A stretch of 41,701 nt of DNA from positions 1 to 41,701 of the forward strand of contig JAEYNQ010000190.1 of the NCBI GenBank assembly GCA_023412455.1. Direction: 5' to 3'. The notes under the pieces were generated by a model. It was not told the origin of the DNA. It saw only the letters and a list, made by a program, of their open reading frames with translations, and made no database searches. This DNA is from Bacillota bacterium (GTDB lineage Bacteria; Bacillota; Clostridia; Lachnospirales; Cellulosilyticaceae). Made by a program: the position numbers and the translations under genes. This document shows positions 17,210 to 25,628 of this stretch, piece after piece (position 1 is the stretch's first letter; each line of letters starts with the position of its first letter).

Positions 17210-17290
17210 GGGAGGATTCCCGAGTGGCCAAAGGGGGCAGACTGTAAATCTGTTGCGATAGCTTCAAAGGTTCGAATCCTTTTCCTCCCA
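17210..17290 (+). tRNA. tRNA-Tyr(GTA)
   Basis: This is a class II tRNA with a long variable arm. The acceptor GGGAGGA/TCCTCCC pairs perfectly if the gene starts at 17210, the T stem is AAAGG/CCTTT around TTCGAAT, and the anticodon loop CTGTAAA holds GTA at 17244-17246. The discriminator is A and CCA is not encoded. It lies 18 bases after tRNA-Gly and shares its promoter. Confidence 0.95.
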
Positions 17291-17294
17291 CTTT

Positions 17295-17330
17295 AAAAAG
17301 TAGTTAAGTCGTTGACTTAACTACTTTTTT
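17295..17330 (+). terminator. Terminator of the tRNA operon
   Basis: A 16-bp perfect stem (17295-17310 with 17314-17329) closes on a 3-base loop and ends in six T residues. Confidence 0.93.
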
Positions 17331-17373
17331 GTTGTTTTGTGTAGGTTTTTTAAGAACAATAGACTATTTGGTA

Positions 17374-17402
17374 TTGACATCTTATAGGAGGCATCATATT
17401 AT
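17374..17402 (+). promoter_or_regulatory. Promoter of the padR operon
   Basis: A perfect TTGACA at 17374-17379 and TATTAT at 17397-17402 are 17 bases apart, about 70 bases before the PadR start. An AGGAGG inside the spacer has no usable start codon and is taken as chance. Confidence 0.75.
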
Positions 17403-17473
17403 TACTATTAGCAACATTACTATTAGTAATAATATTTTTAATTTATAAACAATAGATAAAGTAGGGAGAAAAA

Positions 17474-18097
17474 ATGGATAAAATGATATTAGGGCTCTTG
17501 CTTATTAAGAGTATGACTATTTATGAGATCAGAGGCTTTATCAGTAAGAATTTAAATGCTATGTGTAGTGATAGCATGGGAGGTATACAAGCTGCCCTAA
17601 AAAAGCTTCTTTTGTTAAAAGCTATTACTTGTGAAGAATATATGGAAAAGGGTGTTACCAAGAAAAGATATTGTATTACAGAGAGAGGAGTGGATACCTT
17701 TAAAGAGTGGATTGAGCAACCTATACAGTACGGAAAAGCTAAGAACATAGAAGAGAGTAAGTTTTTCTTTATGGGAATTGAAAAGCAAGAAACAAGAATA
17801 AGGATGCTTGAAGAGTATATTAAAAATTTGAAAGAAGAAAAAGAAAAATTAGGAGACATTCAAAATTCTTTAGAAGAGGGAAAGGGGGATGTTATAGAGC
17901 AAAACGTAGAGCGCATTTATAAAGATTCACAGCTTTATCACCACATACTACAAGTGTCAGAGGATAAGGAACTTAAGAATACGGTAGCCTCGATTTATCG
18001 TTATCAATTGTATACACTAGAGTATGGGCTAGAAAGTCTGACGAGAGATATAGCTTTTTTTGAGAGGGTTCTCACTAGGGAGAAGGAAGGGGTATGA
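17474..18097 (+). CDS. PadR family transcriptional regulator
   Basis: This 207-residue protein has the PadR layout. An N-terminal winged helix (about residues 1-80, with the ITERG turn before the wing end) is followed by a charged helical dimerisation region (about 90-200). PadR proteins usually repress a neighbouring gene and release DNA on binding a small molecule. The next gene, a membrane-anchored serine hydrolase, begins 4 bases after the stop with its ribosome site inside padR, so they form an operon, and this operon is the likely target. GGGAGAA precedes the ATG. Confidence 0.85.
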   Translation: MDKMILGLLLIKSMTIYEIRGFISKNLNAMCSDSMGGIQAALKKLLLLKAITCEEYMEKGVTKKRYCITERGVDTFKEWIEQPIQYGKAKNIEESKFFFMGIEKQETRIRMLEEYIKNLKEEKEKLGDIQNSLEEGKGDVIEQNVERIYKDSQLYHHILQVSEDKELKNTVASIYRYQLYTLEYGLESLTRDIAFFERVLTREKEGV

Positions 18098-18101
18098 AAA
18101 A

Positions 18102-19229
18102 GTGAAAAATATAATGATTCTACTTATTATAGGTATCCCACTAGGGATTATAATAGGCATTAGGCTAAGTACGATTATAAAACGTAAAAAAATGGCTAAA
18201 TTAACACTAGAACAGCGATTAGAAAAGGTGTATGCTCACTATGAAGCAAAGATGAGATCAGAGGGGATGGCCTTTCAGGTAGAGGATGGAAAGGGAGAGT
18301 TTAGATGGCAAAGGGAGACGGGGGCTCTTAAAGGGGACAAAAGCTTTCCTATTGCTAGTGTGACAAAGCTTTATGTAACAGCAGTGATTATGAAATTAGT
18401 GGATGAAGGAAAACTCTCTTTAGAAAGCAAAATTGCTCACTATCTTCCTAGGGAGGTAATACAGGGATTACATATTTATAAAGGGAAGGACTACTCAGAG
18501 GAGCTCACTATAAAGCAGTTGGTTGCTCAGACAAGTGGATTGCCAGATTACTATACAGAAGGTGTAAAGGGAAAACCTCCCCTTGAACAACAAATTGGAG
18601 AAGATCCAGAATTGTGTTTTGAGGAGGTGCTTGCTCTTAATAAACAGCTTAGTCCCCATTTTGAACCCGATAAAAAAGGAAAAGCCTTTTATTCAGATAT
18701 GAATTTTGATTTACTAGGAAAAATTATTGAAAATGTAACACATAAAAGTCTTAATGCGAGTTTTAAGGGGTATATCTATGAACCTCTTGGACTAAAAAAT
18801 ACTTACCTATTTGAAAAAGGTATGGCTTTTGATTTTCCAGGTATTTGGATAAAGGGGCAGAGTTATAAGGTTCCTAATCTATTAGCCAGTATAAGTGCTT
18901 CAGGAGGCCTGATAGCCACCAAAACAGAGATGATGCTTTTTTTGAAGGCCTTTTGGCAAGGAAGACTTTTTGATAATAGTCACCTAGAAGAAATGAAAAA
19001 GTATCACTTGCTTCAATTCTTTCCCATGCAGTATGGAGTAGGACATATGCGCTATAAGATGCCAGGTGCCCCAGAAATGATAGGGCATTCAGGGTCCACG
19101 GGAGTATTGTGTTATTATGTGCCTCAGTATGATGTCTATATCACAGGGTGCATCAATGAAGTCAATGAAGTAAAAGCTACCCAACTCGTATTAGAATTAG
19201 CAGATTGTTTTTCCAGTTCTTCTTTTTAG
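18102..19229 (+). CDS. Membrane-anchored serine hydrolase, beta-lactamase/esterase family
   Basis: The protein (375 residues from GTG 18102) has one N-terminal membrane segment (about 4-24) and an extracytoplasmic domain of the class C beta-lactamase/DD-peptidase fold. The SxxK motif is SVTK with Ser86. The second motif reads YSD (197-199) where family members more often have YxN, and the third is HSG at 329-331. Such proteins act as carboxypeptidases, D-amino-acid esterases or lipid esterases; true beta-lactam resistance is unlikely from sequence alone. I chose GTG 18102 because AAGGAAGGGG stands 9 bases before it. Its last 33 bases overlap the convergent TPR gene. Confidence 0.85.
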   Translation: MKNIMILLIIGIPLGIIIGIRLSTIIKRKKMAKLTLEQRLEKVYAHYEAKMRSEGMAFQVEDGKGEFRWQRETGALKGDKSFPIASVTKLYVTAVIMKLVDEGKLSLESKIAHYLPREVIQGLHIYKGKDYSEELTIKQLVAQTSGLPDYYTEGVKGKPPLEQQIGEDPELCFEEVLALNKQLSPHFEPDKKGKAFYSDMNFDLLGKIIENVTHKSLNASFKGYIYEPLGLKNTYLFEKGMAFDFPGIWIKGQSYKVPNLLASISASGGLIATKTEMMLFLKAFWQGRLFDNSHLEEMKKYHLLQFFPMQYGVGHMRYKMPGAPEMIGHSGSTGVLCYYVPQYDVYITGCINEVNEVKATQLVLELADCFSSSSF

Positions 19230-20111
19230 CTGCTTTCTAATCTTCTTGGTGTAACGGTTAAATAAAAATTTATGGTTTTGAATTTTATAAGTATGAGAAA
19301 GTGAAAAGGCAGCTTGCAGATCATTAGGGAATTTTTTGGTAATACCTTCTAGATATTTCTGGGCTTCTACATATTTTTTTGCACTGTAATAGCACTCAGC
19401 TACATGAAGGGCATAGTCAGGATTATCGGGCTTTAGGATAGCGGCTTGTTTCAAGTAATCCAGTGACTCTGAGAAGGCACCTAGTTCCATAAGCGCTAGC
19501 CCAGTGGCATTGCAAAGCATAGGGCTCGTACTATTGAGAGAAAGTGCTTTTTTGTACAGATTTACAGCCTTATAGAGGTCGTATAATAAGTGATAAGCAT
19601 AACCTTTGTAATAATAGATTTCCCAAGAGGTAGGATGTCCTTTTAAGATGATATCGCAATAGGCGATGCATTCATCTAGACGATCTTGTATAAGCTTTTC
19701 TTGGATAATAGGAATTAAAGAAGTAACAGACGTAGTCAAAAGTGACTTATAGTGGTTGCCTAATAGATTAGGCAACTTTTTTTGAACCAAAAAAAGCTGT
19801 AAAGTGTCAGGAGTAAGCTGCATAAGTTGGACATAATAATCTAGAGTGCGGCAAGTTAAATAAAGAGAGGAATGAGTATAGAGATAGTCAAGCTGCTCAT
19901 TTATATATTTTTGGCACTGAGACGGATTGGTGCGAAATAAAAATTTTATTTTTTGATAAATATAAAAAGGACAGTTGGAACTAAACAAAATAGCTGAGTC
20001 AATATACTGAAGAGCTCTTTCATTTTCATTTTCTTTGGATAAAGCCAGGGCTTGTTTAAAATAATTAAAGGGTGAAAGGGTACAAGATGTTTCGTACATT
20101 ATTCTATCCAT
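19197..20111 (-). CDS. Tetratricopeptide repeat protein
   Basis: The protein is made almost wholly of helix pairs. At least three clear TPR units are visible in the second half, with the spacing Trp/Leu-Gly-Tyr-Ala-Pro (segments beginning SWEIYYYKG, SPMLCNATG and NPDYALHVAE). TPR proteins are scaffolds for protein contacts; no partner can be named, and there is no signal peptide. The reading frame is open to 20162, but that end would use TTG without a ribosome site, and ATG 20132 also lacks one. ATG 20111 has AGGTGG 9 bases before it, giving 304 residues. The gene ends inside the end of the serine hydrolase gene on the other strand. Confidence 0.8.
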   Translation of the reverse strand: MDRIMYETSCTLSPFNYFKQALALSKENENERALQYIDSAILFSSNCPFYIYQKIKFLFRTNPSQCQKYINEQLDYLYTHSSLYLTCRTLDYYVQLMQLTPDTLQLFLVQKKLPNLLGNHYKSLLTTSVTSLIPIIQEKLIQDRLDECIAYCDIILKGHPTSWEIYYYKGYAYHLLYDLYKAVNLYKKALSLNSTSPMLCNATGLALMELGAFSESLDYLKQAAILKPDNPDYALHVAECYYSAKKYVEAQKYLEGITKKFPNDLQAAFSLSHTYKIQNHKFLFNRYTKKIRKQLKRRTGKTIC

Positions 20112-20223
20112 AGGATCATCCCACCTGTTCATTAGAGTTTCAATATAACTATTGTAATGCAAAATCTAAAAGGATACAATATGATGGAAGAGGTTTTAAA
20201 AGGATAAGCTGAGGAGGAACAAA

Positions 20224-21075
20224 GTGAATTGGCAAGTGGAAGTATTACAGTACTTAGAGAATATAAGAACAGATTTCTTAACCATGATTTTTACAACCAT
20301 TACTATTCTAGCAGAGAAGTATTTTATTATTGTACTTCTTTCTATTCTTTATTGGTGTGTAGATAAAATAAATAGTGTACGTCTAAGTTGGTTTGTTTTG
20401 GTAAATGGAAATGTGACAGGTATTATTAAAAATAGTGTGGGTATGCCAAGGCCTTTTGAATCAGGAGTAGTTATACCTATTCGTGCAGAGACGGCTACAA
20501 GTTATTCCTTTCCAAGTGGTCATACAGGAGCTGCTACAAGCTTTTGGGGGGGGAGTATGGTGATTTTTAAATCGATGTCCGTCATCATTCTGGGAGTAAT
20601 AATGATTTTTCTTACAGGATTTTCCCGTCTTTACCTAGGTGTACATTGGCCTCTGGATGTTTTAGGAGCCCTACTCTTTGGCGTCATTAGTATTTATTTA
20701 GCTGATGTTATGCTAGGTGAAAAGGCCTTGATGAGTAGGTGGCATGTTATAGGTGTAAGTCTTTTTGTCTGCCTTATAATGATTTTACCTGTTGATGGAG
20801 ATTTGTATAAAATGGCAGCAGCTTTAGGAGGACTAACCCTTGGTGTTTATGTGGAGCAAAATTTTATTCATTTTGAAGTCATACAAAAAACTAAAATACA
20901 ACTACTTAAATTAATCATTGGTATAACAGGGATGCTTATTTTTTATATAGGATGTAAGAAGCTTTTCCCTGATGATAAAATTTTTCATATGTTACGCTAT
21001 GGCATAGTCCTCTTTTGGATCAGTGCAGGAGCGCCTTACTTATTTAAAAAGCTACTTCCTACAAAGCCGGTATAA
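20224..21075 (+). CDS. PAP2 family lipid phosphatase
   Basis: This integral membrane phosphatase of the PAP2 superfamily has all three catalytic segments: K69-x6-RP (76-77), PSGH at 97-100, and SR-x5-H-x3-D from 134 to 145, with His100 and His141 as the catalytic pair. Five or six further hydrophobic segments follow. Likely substrates are phosphatidic acid or undecaprenyl pyrophosphate (UppP type II), which recycles the cell wall carrier lipid. The GTG start has GAGGAGG before it. It is divergent from the TPR gene and stands alone. Confidence 0.9.
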   Translation: MNWQVEVLQYLENIRTDFLTMIFTTITILAEKYFIIVLLSILYWCVDKINSVRLSWFVLVNGNVTGIIKNSVGMPRPFESGVVIPIRAETATSYSFPSGHTGAATSFWGGSMVIFKSMSVIILGVIMIFLTGFSRLYLGVHWPLDVLGALLFGVISIYLADVMLGEKALMSRWHVIGVSLFVCLIMILPVDGDLYKMAAALGGLTLGVYVEQNFIHFEVIQKTKIQLLKLIIGITGMLIFYIGCKKLFPDDKIFHMLRYGIVLFWISAGAPYLFKKLLPTKPV

Positions 21076-21145
21076 AAAAGAAAATCAGGTATAAAACACC
21101 TTAAAAGTTACACACTAATGATAGGCTGTAAAAGGAGTGGTAAAC

Positions 21146-21301
21146 ATGAATATGAGTATTGAATGTTTTGTGACAGAGTGTAAGTATAATGATGGCAGAG
21201 AAAAATACTGTACCCTTAATCGCATTAGAATTGTCAAGCATGGTGAGGACTTAGCCACAGCGTGTGAAGTAACAGATTGTGCCAGTTTTGAAGGGAAATA
21301 A
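21146..21301 (+). CDS. DUF1540 domain protein, 51 residues
   Basis: A short cysteine-rich frame starts after AAAGGAGTGG and matches the DUF1540 pattern: Cys7, Cys12 followed by KYN, Cys22, Cys40 and Cys45, ending C-A-S-F. The spaced cysteines suggest metal binding. The function of the family is unknown; it is common in Clostridia. A strong terminator follows directly. Confidence 0.85.
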   Translation: MNMSIECFVTECKYNDGREKYCTLNRIRIVKHGEDLATACEVTDCASFEGK

Positions 21302-21309
21302 GGGAGATG

Positions 21310-21354
21310 AAGCTCTTTTTAATGAAGCAATAGGTTCATTAAGAAGAGCTTTTT
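21310..21354 (+). terminator. Terminator after the DUF1540 gene
   Basis: A 17-bp stem (21310-21326 with 21335-21351, one G-T pair) with an 8-base loop ends in a T run. Nothing else is visible between it and the next ribosome site at about 21458. Confidence 0.9.
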
Positions 21355-21468
21355 GATAGTATTTAACATAAAGACTAGGAAATGAGGACAGTCAGGTTTG
21401 GAGGAGGAAGGAGGCATAAAATACTAAAAGGCTTCATATATATCCAATAGAGAGATGGGGGGATAAAA

Positions 21469-22761
21469 ATGAAGCAACAATTAAAAAAAGGCATAAGGGG
21501 ACCAGTAGGGGCTTTTTTAGTTTTACTCATTATTTTTGGGACAGGCTACTATATGGCCCAGCATTATTGGGGAGCTAATGGTGTGGTTCACAAGTATATT
21601 TCCTATTTTCAAGAAAAGCAATATGACAAGATGTATGACCTCTTGGACTTAAGTGAAATGAGCAAGGTCTATAGTCGAGAGGAAATAGCCGCTTGTTATA
21701 AACGACTTTATGAAGAAGAAACTCAACTTGTTCATATGCGTTTAGCTTCTTCTAAAAAAAATAAAAGGTATGATAATATTACCAAACAAGAAGAAGCCAC
21801 AGCATATGTTTATTATATTTATGAAAAGGGTGAAAACATGGGAAGATTGGAGCTTGTCAAAAAGGATGCGAAGTGGCTCATTAAATGTCCCTTTGTTTTA
21901 TCTGATCTAAAGGTTTATGCACCTATTGGTTCTAAGGTTTATATAGATGGAGAAGAAGTGAAGAATTATAAAGACCGTTATTATTATAAAGAGCAAGCAT
22001 TACCCGGTAAATATAACGTCAAAGTGGAATTTCCCAATGGTATTTACTCCGATTATATAGGAAGCATACAAGCACCTGACACGATAGAGCTTTTTTTGGA
22101 TTATACAGCACTTACAGTAGAGATTAAGACCATAAAGGGGGCTACTATAGAATTAGCTGGGGTTAAACAAGAGAATACACAGGGACAAGCTATTTTTAAA
22201 AATGTATTAGAGGGGACCTATGACCTCTTGATTTATCATCCAGATCATGCCATTGAGCCCATTCGTGAAAAAATAACCATTACAAAACAAAATAGATGCT
22301 TTGAACGAATGGGGGCTAAGCTTTCAGCCACAGGTTTAGACTATTTAAAGCGTTATATCACAGAGTTTTATCAGGCTTATATTGAAAGTATAAATACCCA
22401 TTCTACAGCTCAATTGGCAGATTATATAGGAGAAGAAAATAGAATAAAGCTACTCAATGAATTTCAGGATTGGTTTATTACAAATAAGAATGTCCTAGAG
22501 GCAAAAGTAATGGTACAACCTAAAGATATAATAATCAATAAAGAAGGCTTATTGGAAACGCGTATCGTAGAGACGACAGAAATTATGAATAAGGAACAAG
22601 ATGAATTACTAGGAAAAGAAGTAGAACGCTGCTATAAAATACTCATTGAATGGCAGACTCAAATGGACTTATCTAGAGAAAAGTGGCAAGTAGTGGATCG
22701 TAAGATTCTACAAAGTATCGTGTGTTACAAAGAAGAAGATGGAAGATGGATACAATATTGA
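21469..22761 (+). CDS. TcaA-like membrane-anchored extracellular protein
   Basis: The 430-residue protein has a basic N terminus, one membrane segment at about residues 14-32 and a large outer part. The outer part begins with an NTF2-like region (about 35-130) of the kind found in MecA/TcaA proteins. Two beta-rich PEGA-like segments with G-x-K-V-Y-I-D-G follow (about 145-280), then a second NTF2-like region (about 285-430). TcaA of staphylococci affects glycopeptide response and the cell wall; a cell envelope role here is inference. GGGGGGA precedes the ATG. The next regulator gene starts 87 bases later with its own promoter. Confidence 0.7.
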   Translation: MKQQLKKGIRGPVGAFLVLLIIFGTGYYMAQHYWGANGVVHKYISYFQEKQYDKMYDLLDLSEMSKVYSREEIAACYKRLYEEETQLVHMRLASSKKNKRYDNITKQEEATAYVYYIYEKGENMGRLELVKKDAKWLIKCPFVLSDLKVYAPIGSKVYIDGEEVKNYKDRYYYKEQALPGKYNVKVEFPNGIYSDYIGSIQAPDTIELFLDYTALTVEIKTIKGATIELAGVKQENTQGQAIFKNVLEGTYDLLIYHPDHAIEPIREKITITKQNRCFERMGAKLSATGLDYLKRYITEFYQAYIESINTHSTAQLADYIGEENRIKLLNEFQDWFITNKNVLEAKVMVQPKDIIINKEGLLETRIVETTEIMNKEQDELLGKEVERCYKILIEWQTQMDLSREKWQVVDRKILQSIVCYKEEDGRWIQY

Positions 22762-22772
22762 GAAAAACTATT

Positions 22773-22809
22773 GAAAGTTATTTGAAATTTGCTAAAATAA
22801 CTGTATACA
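22773..22809 (+). promoter_or_regulatory. Promoter and possible GntR operator
   Basis: TTGAAA and TAAAAT 16 bases apart form a plausible promoter. The palindrome TGTATACA at 22802-22809 follows just downstream. It fits the GT-(N)-AC core recognised by GntR family regulators and lies about 40 bases before the regulator's own start, so autoregulation is likely. Confidence 0.5.
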
Positions 22810-22847
22810 ATAATGCAATTTTAGAGTGTCCTATAAGGAGGATAAAT

Positions 22848-23498
22848 GTGCTTGAGCCATTAGATACATTGGAAAAATCGTCATTAAGGGAAAAAGTTTT
22901 TAATTTTATTAGAGATTCTATTTTAGAAGGAAGGTATGAGCCTGGAGAAGCCCTGCGAGAGACGACTATTGCTACAGAACTTCACGTGAGTCGTACACCT
23001 GTGAGAGAGGCTATTAGAAAGTTAGAATTAGAAGGCTTGGTACAATCTATTCCTAATAAAGAAACGATTGTAACGGGTATCTCTAAAGAAGATGTACAGG
23101 ATATCTTTATGATTCGTAATCGATTAGAAGGTCTAGCAGCGAGTATGGCGGCAGAACGTATAACAAAGGAAGAGCTTGTGGAAATGGAAGAGATTTTAAC
23201 CCTCACAGCCTTTTATATTAACAAAGCAGACTGTGCCCATGTTTTGGAGTTAGACCATCGTTTTCATGAGTGCATTTATAAAGCAACTAAAAGCAAGGTG
23301 TTAACTCATCTTTTATCGGATTATCATTCTTATGTTCAAAAAGCCCGGAAGCAATCAGTAGAAATACCTGGTCGTATGACCTGCCTTTTAGAAGAACATA
23401 CGGCTATTTTTAAGGCTATTGAAGCGGGTGATGGAAAAAAGGCAGAAAGCCTCATTACAAGACATGTACATAATGTAACGACTAATATTAAATTATAA
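22848..23498 (+). CDS. GntR family regulator, FCD subfamily
   Basis: The 216-residue regulator has an N-terminal winged helix (about residues 10-75, recognition segment VSRTPVREAIRKLELEGLV) and an all-helical FCD effector domain. Likely metal or ligand ligands are visible: Asp and His in ELDHRFHE, His in EEHTAIF, and His in RHVHN. FCD regulators respond to organic acids and sugar acids. The GTG start at 22848 has AAGGAGG 6 bases before it; the frame extends upstream without a good start. No catabolic genes are adjacent, so its targets may be elsewhere, including itself. Confidence 0.9.
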   Translation: MLEPLDTLEKSSLREKVFNFIRDSILEGRYEPGEALRETTIATELHVSRTPVREAIRKLELEGLVQSIPNKETIVTGISKEDVQDIFMIRNRLEGLAASMAAERITKEELVEMEEILTLTAFYINKADCAHVLELDHRFHECIYKATKSKVLTHLLSDYHSYVQKARKQSVEIPGRMTCLLEEHTAIFKAIEAGDGKKAESLITRHVHNVTTNIKL

Positions 23499-23504
23499 GG
23501 GCTT

Positions 23505-23563
23505 AAAATAAAAAGCTTCCCTTTGCTAGGTCACATCTTAGGCAAAGGGAAGTTTTTTATTTT
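23505..23563. terminator. Bidirectional terminator between gntR and the ABC-F gene
   Basis: A 22-base pair of arms (23505-23526 with 23542-23563) begins A-rich and ends T-rich, so it works in both directions for the two converging genes. Confidence 0.9.
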
Positions 23564-23573
23564 AAGGAGGTGG

Positions 23574-25487
23574 TTATTCTAGATGTAGTGTTTCAAGAAG
23601 CTGAGACTGAATATCCCAGTTTATATAGTTTTCTTGGATAGAGGCAGTAAGATTTTCTTTCTCCTGCATCAATTCTTTAGAACGCGTAAAGTCTGTATAG
23701 ACTTCTTCTAAGCAAAGAAGGGCATCAATTTCTACAATACGCGCTTCTTCTTCCTCAATACTATTTTCTAACTTTGTAAGCTCATTTTCACATTTTTTTA
23801 TTTTAGCCTGAAGTTCCTTTTGTTTTTTCCAATCCTCTTTATTGGGACTATTGGAGGAGCTTTTTGAGAGGGGAGAAGAAAGGGGAGTTATTTCTTTCTT
23901 TTTTTCCATATAATAATCATAGTCGCCTAGATATTCAGTAGCACCTAAGGTATGCATCTCAATAACTTTAGAAGCGGTTTGATTAATAAAGTAACGGTCA
24001 TGAGAGACATAGAGAACTGTTCCTTCATAGTTACTAATAGCACTCTCTAAAATTTCCTTGGAGAGGATGTCGAGATGGTTGGTAGGCTCGTCTAGGATGA
24101 GAAAGTTAGCTTTGGAAAGCATGATTTTAGCTAAAGCCACACGTCCTTTTTCGCCACCACTTAAATTCGAAATACTTTTAAAGACATCATCTTCTGTAAA
24201 TAAAAAGGCAGCTAAAACATTACGAATTTCACTTGTTTTTAAATCGGGAAAAGCTTCTTCAATTTCAGACATAATCGTATGGTTGGGATTGAGATTCATA
24301 TGTTCTTGGTCGTAGTAGCCAATAACCACATTGCTACCAAGATGGCTACTTCCGGAAGAGGCTTCTAGTTGCCCCATAATGATTTTAAATAAAGTGGTTT
24401 TACCTACACCATTAGGGCCTACTAAGGCGACTTTATCTTCTTTTTTTATGAGAAAACTTAGATTTTCAAAAAGAAGTTTATTGTCAAAGGACTTACTTAA
24501 ATTTTCTAAGGTTAAAACGTCATTACCACTAGTGAGTCGTGGCACAAGGCGTAGTTGCATAGGTTTGTTGTCTACCATAGGTACATCTAATAGCTCTATT
24601 TTTTCTAGTTGCTTTTCACGACTTCTAGCACGCCTAATGGATTTTTCACGATTAAATTGTTTAAGTTTTGCAATAACGGCTTGCTGTTTAGCTATTTCTC
24701 GCTGTTGCTTTTCAAAGTGCTTAACGGCTACTTCATATTCTTTTTCACTCTTAATGACATAGTCACTATAATTACCGGTATAAACAAAAGCTCTGCCAAA
24801 TTCAATGTGAACGACTTTTGTTACGAGTTTGTCTAAAAAATAACGGTCATGAGAGATAATCATGACAGCCCCTTTATAGGTTTTTAAAAATCCTTCTAAC
24901 CACTCAATGGCTTCAATGTCTAAATGGTTAGTTGGTTCATCCAAAAGGAGTAGTGAGGGTTCTTCAAGAAGCAATTTTCCGAGAGCCACTCGATTTTTTT
25001 GGCCACCTGATAAAATAGAAAGGGGTTTATCATAAACGCTTTCATCAAACCCCAATCCTTTTAATACACCCTTGACAAGGCTGCGGTATTCATAGCCTTT
25101 ATTATTTTCAAAAGTGATACGTAACAGATCATAGGCATGAATGAGTTCAAGGGAAGAAGTTTTAGCAATTTCCTCTTCCATTTCATGAAGTTTTTGTTCC
25201 ATAGCAATAACGGAATCAAAAACATGAAGTAATTCTTCATAGACAGTGGCACCTGATTCAAAATCCATCTCTTGCTTGAGATAACCTATGCTGCAATCCT
25301 TGGCATGAACGACGGTTCCCTCATCTGCTAATAGTTCACCAGCCAAAATTTTAAATAAGGTGGTTTTGCCAGCCCCGTTATTTCCGATAAGTGCTACTTT
25401 TTCATGGTCTTCTATATGAAAGCTAATGGTATTTAGAATACTTTTTTCGTTAAAAGCTTTTTTTATATTACTACAAGATAGTATCAT
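23574..25487 (-). CDS. ABC-F ATPase (ribosome-associated, YdiF/Uup-like)
   Basis: This 637-residue protein has two ABC ATPase domains and no membrane segment, as in ABC-F proteins that act on translating ribosomes. The first Walker A is GNNGAGKTT (35-43) and the first signature LSGGQ (159-163); the second Walker A is GPNGVGKTT (about 356), with LSGGEKGR. Both Walker B ends read LLDEPTNHLD-like. The linker between domains (about 240-305) is charged, and a C-terminal coiled coil (about 560-637) resembles YdiF and Uup. It may be a housekeeping translation factor or an antibiotic resistance type; sequence alone does not decide. ATG 25487 has AGGAGG 6 bases before it and is preferred to the ATG at 25502. 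Confidence 0.92.
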   Translation of the reverse strand: MILSCSNIKKAFNEKSILNTISFHIEDHEKVALIGNNGAGKTTLFKILAGELLADEGTVVHAKDCSIGYLKQEMDFESGATVYEELLHVFDSVIAMEQKLHEMEEEIAKTSSLELIHAYDLLRITFENNKGYEYRSLVKGVLKGLGFDESVYDKPLSILSGGQKNRVALGKLLLEEPSLLLLDEPTNHLDIEAIEWLEGFLKTYKGAVMIISHDRYFLDKLVTKVVHIEFGRAFVYTGNYSDYVIKSEKEYEVAVKHFEKQQREIAKQQAVIAKLKQFNREKSIRRARSREKQLEKIELLDVPMVDNKPMQLRLVPRLTSGNDVLTLENLSKSFDNKLLFENLSFLIKKEDKVALVGPNGVGKTTLFKIIMGQLEASSGSSHLGSNVVIGYYDQEHMNLNPNHTIMSEIEEAFPDLKTSEIRNVLAAFLFTEDDVFKSISNLSGGEKGRVALAKIMLSKANFLILDEPTNHLDILSKEILESAISNYEGTVLYVSHDRYFINQTASKVIEMHTLGATEYLGDYDYYMEKKKEITPLSSPLSKSSSNSPNKEDWKKQKELQAKIKKCENELTKLENSIEEEEARIVEIDALLCLEEVYTDFTRSKELMQEKENLTASIQENYINWDIQSQLLETLHLE

Positions 25488-25556
25488 ATTTATCCTCCTC
25501 ATCCTCTACCTTCTAATAGTAACAAAAAATAAGACAAAATAAAAGGAATACCTCTA

Positions 25557-25596
25557 TTGTCACAGATTGACAATAAAAAAACTATAATGCTATACT
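25557..25596 (+). promoter_or_regulatory. rex promoter with overlapping inverted repeat
   Basis: TTGACA (25567-25572) and TATACT (25591-25596) are 18 bases apart. The inverted repeat TTGTCA-N5-TGACAA (25557-25573) overlaps the -35 element. It is near but not equal to the Rex consensus TTGTGAA-N4-TTCACAA. On the opposite strand the same repeat supplies a possible -35 for the ABC-F gene. Confidence 0.6.
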
Positions 25597-25628
25597 AATA
25601 GAATAGAATGAGTTAAGGAGATGAGAAG

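Noticed and set aside
17393..17455. A hydrophobic 20-residue frame after AGGAGG that could be a membrane micropeptide
   Set aside because: No ATG, GTG or TTG lies at the right distance. The AGGAGG falls in the spacer of a near-perfect promoter, so it is before the transcript start.
17521..17859. Minus-strand frame opposite padR
   Set aside because: It is a shadow frame; padR has the promoter, start and domain evidence.
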